Part shown: positions 12,259 to 13,438 of the stretch, in pieces | How the letters are laid out: each line of letters opens with the position of its first letter | Position numbering within the stretch: position 1 is the first letter of the stretch | Source of the DNA: an uncultured bacterium | GTDB lineage: Bacteria > Methylomirabilota > Methylomirabilia > Rokubacteriales > CSP1-6 | DNA: 13,438 nt | Direction: 5' to 3' | Assembly: GCA_946479205.1 (NCBI GenBank) | Contig: CAMLFJ010000028.1 | Span: forward strand, 1 to 13,438 | Translations under genes and position numbers: made by a program | Notes under the pieces: generated by a model | What the model was told of the DNA's origin: nothing | The model's database searches: none | Seen by the model: the letters and a program-made list of their open reading frames with translations, nothing else

Positions 12259-13221
12259 ATGAAGCGGACCCTGGCTCTGGCCGTTCTGATGGCCCTGGCG
12301 ATCCTGCCGGCGCTTTCCGTGACCGAAGCGTGGGCCCGCGCGGGCGGCGGCAGCTCGAGCGGCAGCCGCGGCTCCCGGAGCTACACCGCCCCAGCGCAGC
12401 CGTCCAGCCCCGTCTCACCCCGCCAGCCGTCCTCGCCGGCGGTCTCTCCGGCGCAGCCGCGTCCGGGCTGGGGCGGCATGATGGGCGGGATGCTAGGGGG
12501 CCTCCTGCTGGGCGGTCTCCTGGGTGGGCTCCTCTTCGGCGGCGGCTTCGGCAGCGGCATCGGCCTGATGGAAATCGTGATCATCGCCGGGCTGGGCTGG
12601 GTCGCGTTCTCCTACATGCGGCGCCGGCAGGCGGCCGCGCCCTCGGGCTACGCGCTGGCGGGCGGCGGCTACACCGGATCGGCGCCGCGCGATGACGCGG
12701 CGATGGCGGCCCGCTACGGGTCCGGGACTCCGGTCGGTGGCACCGCCACGCTGGAACCCCCGACGGGCCCGTCCGACCTGGAGCGCGGCCTCGGCCACGT
12801 CCGCCAGATGGACGCGAGCTTCGATCCCCGCGCGTTCGCGGAGACCGCCTCGGACGTCTTCTTCAAGGTGCAGGGGGCGTGGACGGCGCGAGACCTCCGG
12901 AGCGTCTCGGCCAGCCTCACGCCGGAGATGCAGGCGCAGCTCCAGCGCGACTGCGACCGGCTGCGGGCGGAGCAGAAGATCAACCGGCTCGAGAACATCG
13001 CGGTGCGCAGCGCCGAGATCACCGAGGCCTGGCAGGAGACCGGCCAGGACTTCGTGACCGTGCACTTCCTGGCGAGCCTGCTCGACTACACCACCGACGA
13101 GAGCGGCGCCCGGGTGCTCGACGGCAGCCGCACCGAGCCGGTGAAGTTCGAGGAGTACTGGACCTTCGTCCGGCCCGTCGGCCCCGGCCCCTTCCGTCTG
13201 AGCGCCATCCAGCAGGCGTAG
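12259..13221 (+). CDS. Tim44-like domain membrane protein
   Basis: A 320-aa protein. A signal-like N-terminus (residues 1-27) is followed by a Gly/Ser/Pro-rich stretch to about 71. Next comes a Gly-Leu-rich hydrophobic block (about 72-99) and a clear membrane helix (about 102-119, LMEIVIIAGLGWVAFSYM) ending in RRR. A linker leads to a Tim44-like domain (about 187-318) with AFAETASDVFFKVQGAWTARD, SASLTPEMQAQL, VHFLASLLDYT and a FEEYWTFVR strand. In mitochondria the fold anchors the import motor; bacterial relatives are membrane-bound and mostly uncharacterised. The start ATG 12259 has GGAGG at 12248-12252. The topology suggests the Tim44 domain lies in the cytoplasm if the N-terminal segment is cleaved, with the positive RRR after the second helix in agreement. 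Confidence 0.88.
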   Translation: MKRTLALAVLMALAILPALSVTEAWARAGGGSSSGSRGSRSYTAPAQPSSPVSPRQPSSPAVSPAQPRPGWGGMMGGMLGGLLLGGLLGGLLFGGGFGSGIGLMEIVIIAGLGWVAFSYMRRRQAAAPSGYALAGGGYTGSAPRDDAAMAARYGSGTPVGGTATLEPPTGPSDLERGLGHVRQMDASFDPRAFAETASDVFFKVQGAWTARDLRSVSASLTPEMQAQLQRDCDRLRAEQKINRLENIAVRSAEITEAWQETGQDFVTVHFLASLLDYTTDESGARVLDGSRTEPVKFEEYWTFVRPVGPGPFRLSAIQQA

Positions 13222-13252
13222 CGGCGGCGTCCGATAAGGGCCCATCTGCTTC

Positions 13253-13316
13253 GTTGGCGCCCTCGGTCAGGGCGCTCAACGTACAGGAGTACGCCTCGCG
13301 CCCGACCTTCGGGCGC
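13253..13316. repeat. Cluster of three adjacent hairpins, structured intergenic element
   Basis: Hairpin 1: GTTG-GCGCCCT (13253-13263) pairs with AGGGCGC-(T)-CAAC (13269-13280). Hairpin 2: CGTAC (13280-13284) with GTACG (13289-13293). Hairpin 3: GCGCCCGA (13298-13305) with TCGGGCGC (13309-13316). GGTC-A-GGGCGC (13265-13275) can also pair with GCGCCCGACC (13298-13307), enclosing hairpin 2 and excluding hairpins 1 and 3. No T-tract is present. It lies between convergent genes, so it may be a bidirectional terminator, a repetitive intergenic element or a small RNA. Confidence 0.7.
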
Positions 13317-13343
13317 CGCCTCGCAGCTGCCCCCTTCTCGAAC

Positions 13344-13380
13344 GCCTAAGAGAGGCGCGGGTTGCCTAAGAGGGGCGCGG
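13344..13380. repeat. 20-bp tandem duplication
   Basis: GCCTAAGAG(A/G)GGCGCGG occurs at 13344-13360 and again at 13364-13380, a 20-bp period with one mismatch in 17 bases. It lies just after the hairpin cluster and immediately before the SDR stop codon. Confidence 0.85.
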
Positions 13381-13381
13381 C

Positions 13382-13438
13382 TCAGAACGCGGCGGACATG
13401 CCGCCGTCGAAGTTGATCGCGGTGCCCGTGATGTAGGC
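13382..13438 (-). CDS. Short-chain dehydrogenase/reductase, C-terminal tip (5' part beyond window)
   Basis: The last 18 codons and stop of a minus-strand gene read AYITGTAINFDGGMSAAF. The Y-I-T-G-x-x-I-N-x-D-G-G end is characteristic of classical NAD(P)-dependent short-chain dehydrogenases such as FabG-like 3-oxoacyl reductases. Catalytic residues are outside the window, so no substrate can be proposed. Confidence 0.85.
   Translation of the reverse strand, partial: AYITGTAINFDGGMSAAF

Noticed and set aside
12493..13245. A 250-codon minus-strand frame opposite the Tim44-like gene
   Set aside because: Arg/Ala/Gly/His-rich antisense shadow; the plus strand has the signal, membrane helix and Tim44 domain with a good ribosome site.
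1..13438. CRISPR arrays, tRNA or rRNA genes, toxin-antitoxin pairs, phage or defence modules
   Set aside because: No regularly spaced repeats, no cloverleaf or rRNA sequence, and no such protein signatures were recognised on either strand.

Overview
The window is a very GC-rich (about 70% by eye), gene-dense bacterial chromosome segment. Its features point to a Gram-negative cell wall: an OmpA-type lipoprotein, a class A penicillin-binding protein and a Tat-exported protein. There are also two candidate sigma-54 promoters, one of them a good match. GTG starts and 1-40 bp gene overlaps are common. The gene mix resembles soil lineages such as Rokubacteria/Methylomirabilota or Deltaproteobacteria, but no rRNA or marker gene confirms this.

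Layout. (1) 1-1119 (+): the 3' end of a nitrile hydratase alpha subunit, then an unusual maturation protein that fuses a [2Fe-2S] thioredoxin-like ferredoxin domain to a nitrile hydratase accessory (activator) domain. (2) 1120-1363: a convergent intergenic region with a perfect 36-bp inverted repeat (154 bp overall). (3) 1364-5846 (-): an amidase-signature amidase followed 19 bp later by a 1052-aa class A PBP-like protein whose glycosyltransferase motifs look altered. The amidase could take the product of the nitrile hydratase (nitrile to amide to acid), but this is inferred from proximity only. (4) 5847-6206: a 360-bp regulatory region with a good sigma-54 promoter and an upstream dyad. (5) 6207-6934 (+): a small zinc-ribbon protein translationally coupled to a stand-alone response-regulator receiver protein. 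(6) 6986-7948 (+): an exported patatin-like phospholipase. (7) 7926-8742 (-): a small unknown protein and an OmpA-like lipoprotein, divergent from (8) a small multi-span membrane protein, 8951-9421 (+). (9) 9382-10457 (-): a carboxymuconolactone decarboxylase (AhpD-like) protein overlapping by 4 bp a zinc-ribbon NUDIX hydrolase. (10) 10591-11634 (-): a Tat-exported ARPP-1/DUF6569-type protein. (11) 11723-13221 (+): a small secreted four-cysteine protein and a Tim44-like membrane protein. (12) 13222-13381: three adjacent hairpins and a 20-bp tandem duplication. (13) 13382-13438 (-): the C-terminal tip of a short-chain dehydrogenase.

No CRISPR array, tRNA, rRNA, phage gene or transposase was seen. 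The points most worth checking are the ferredoxin-activator fusion, the long perfect inverted repeat, the sigma-54-driven zinc-ribbon/receiver pair, the altered glycosyltransferase motifs of the PBP, and the hairpin cluster near the right end.
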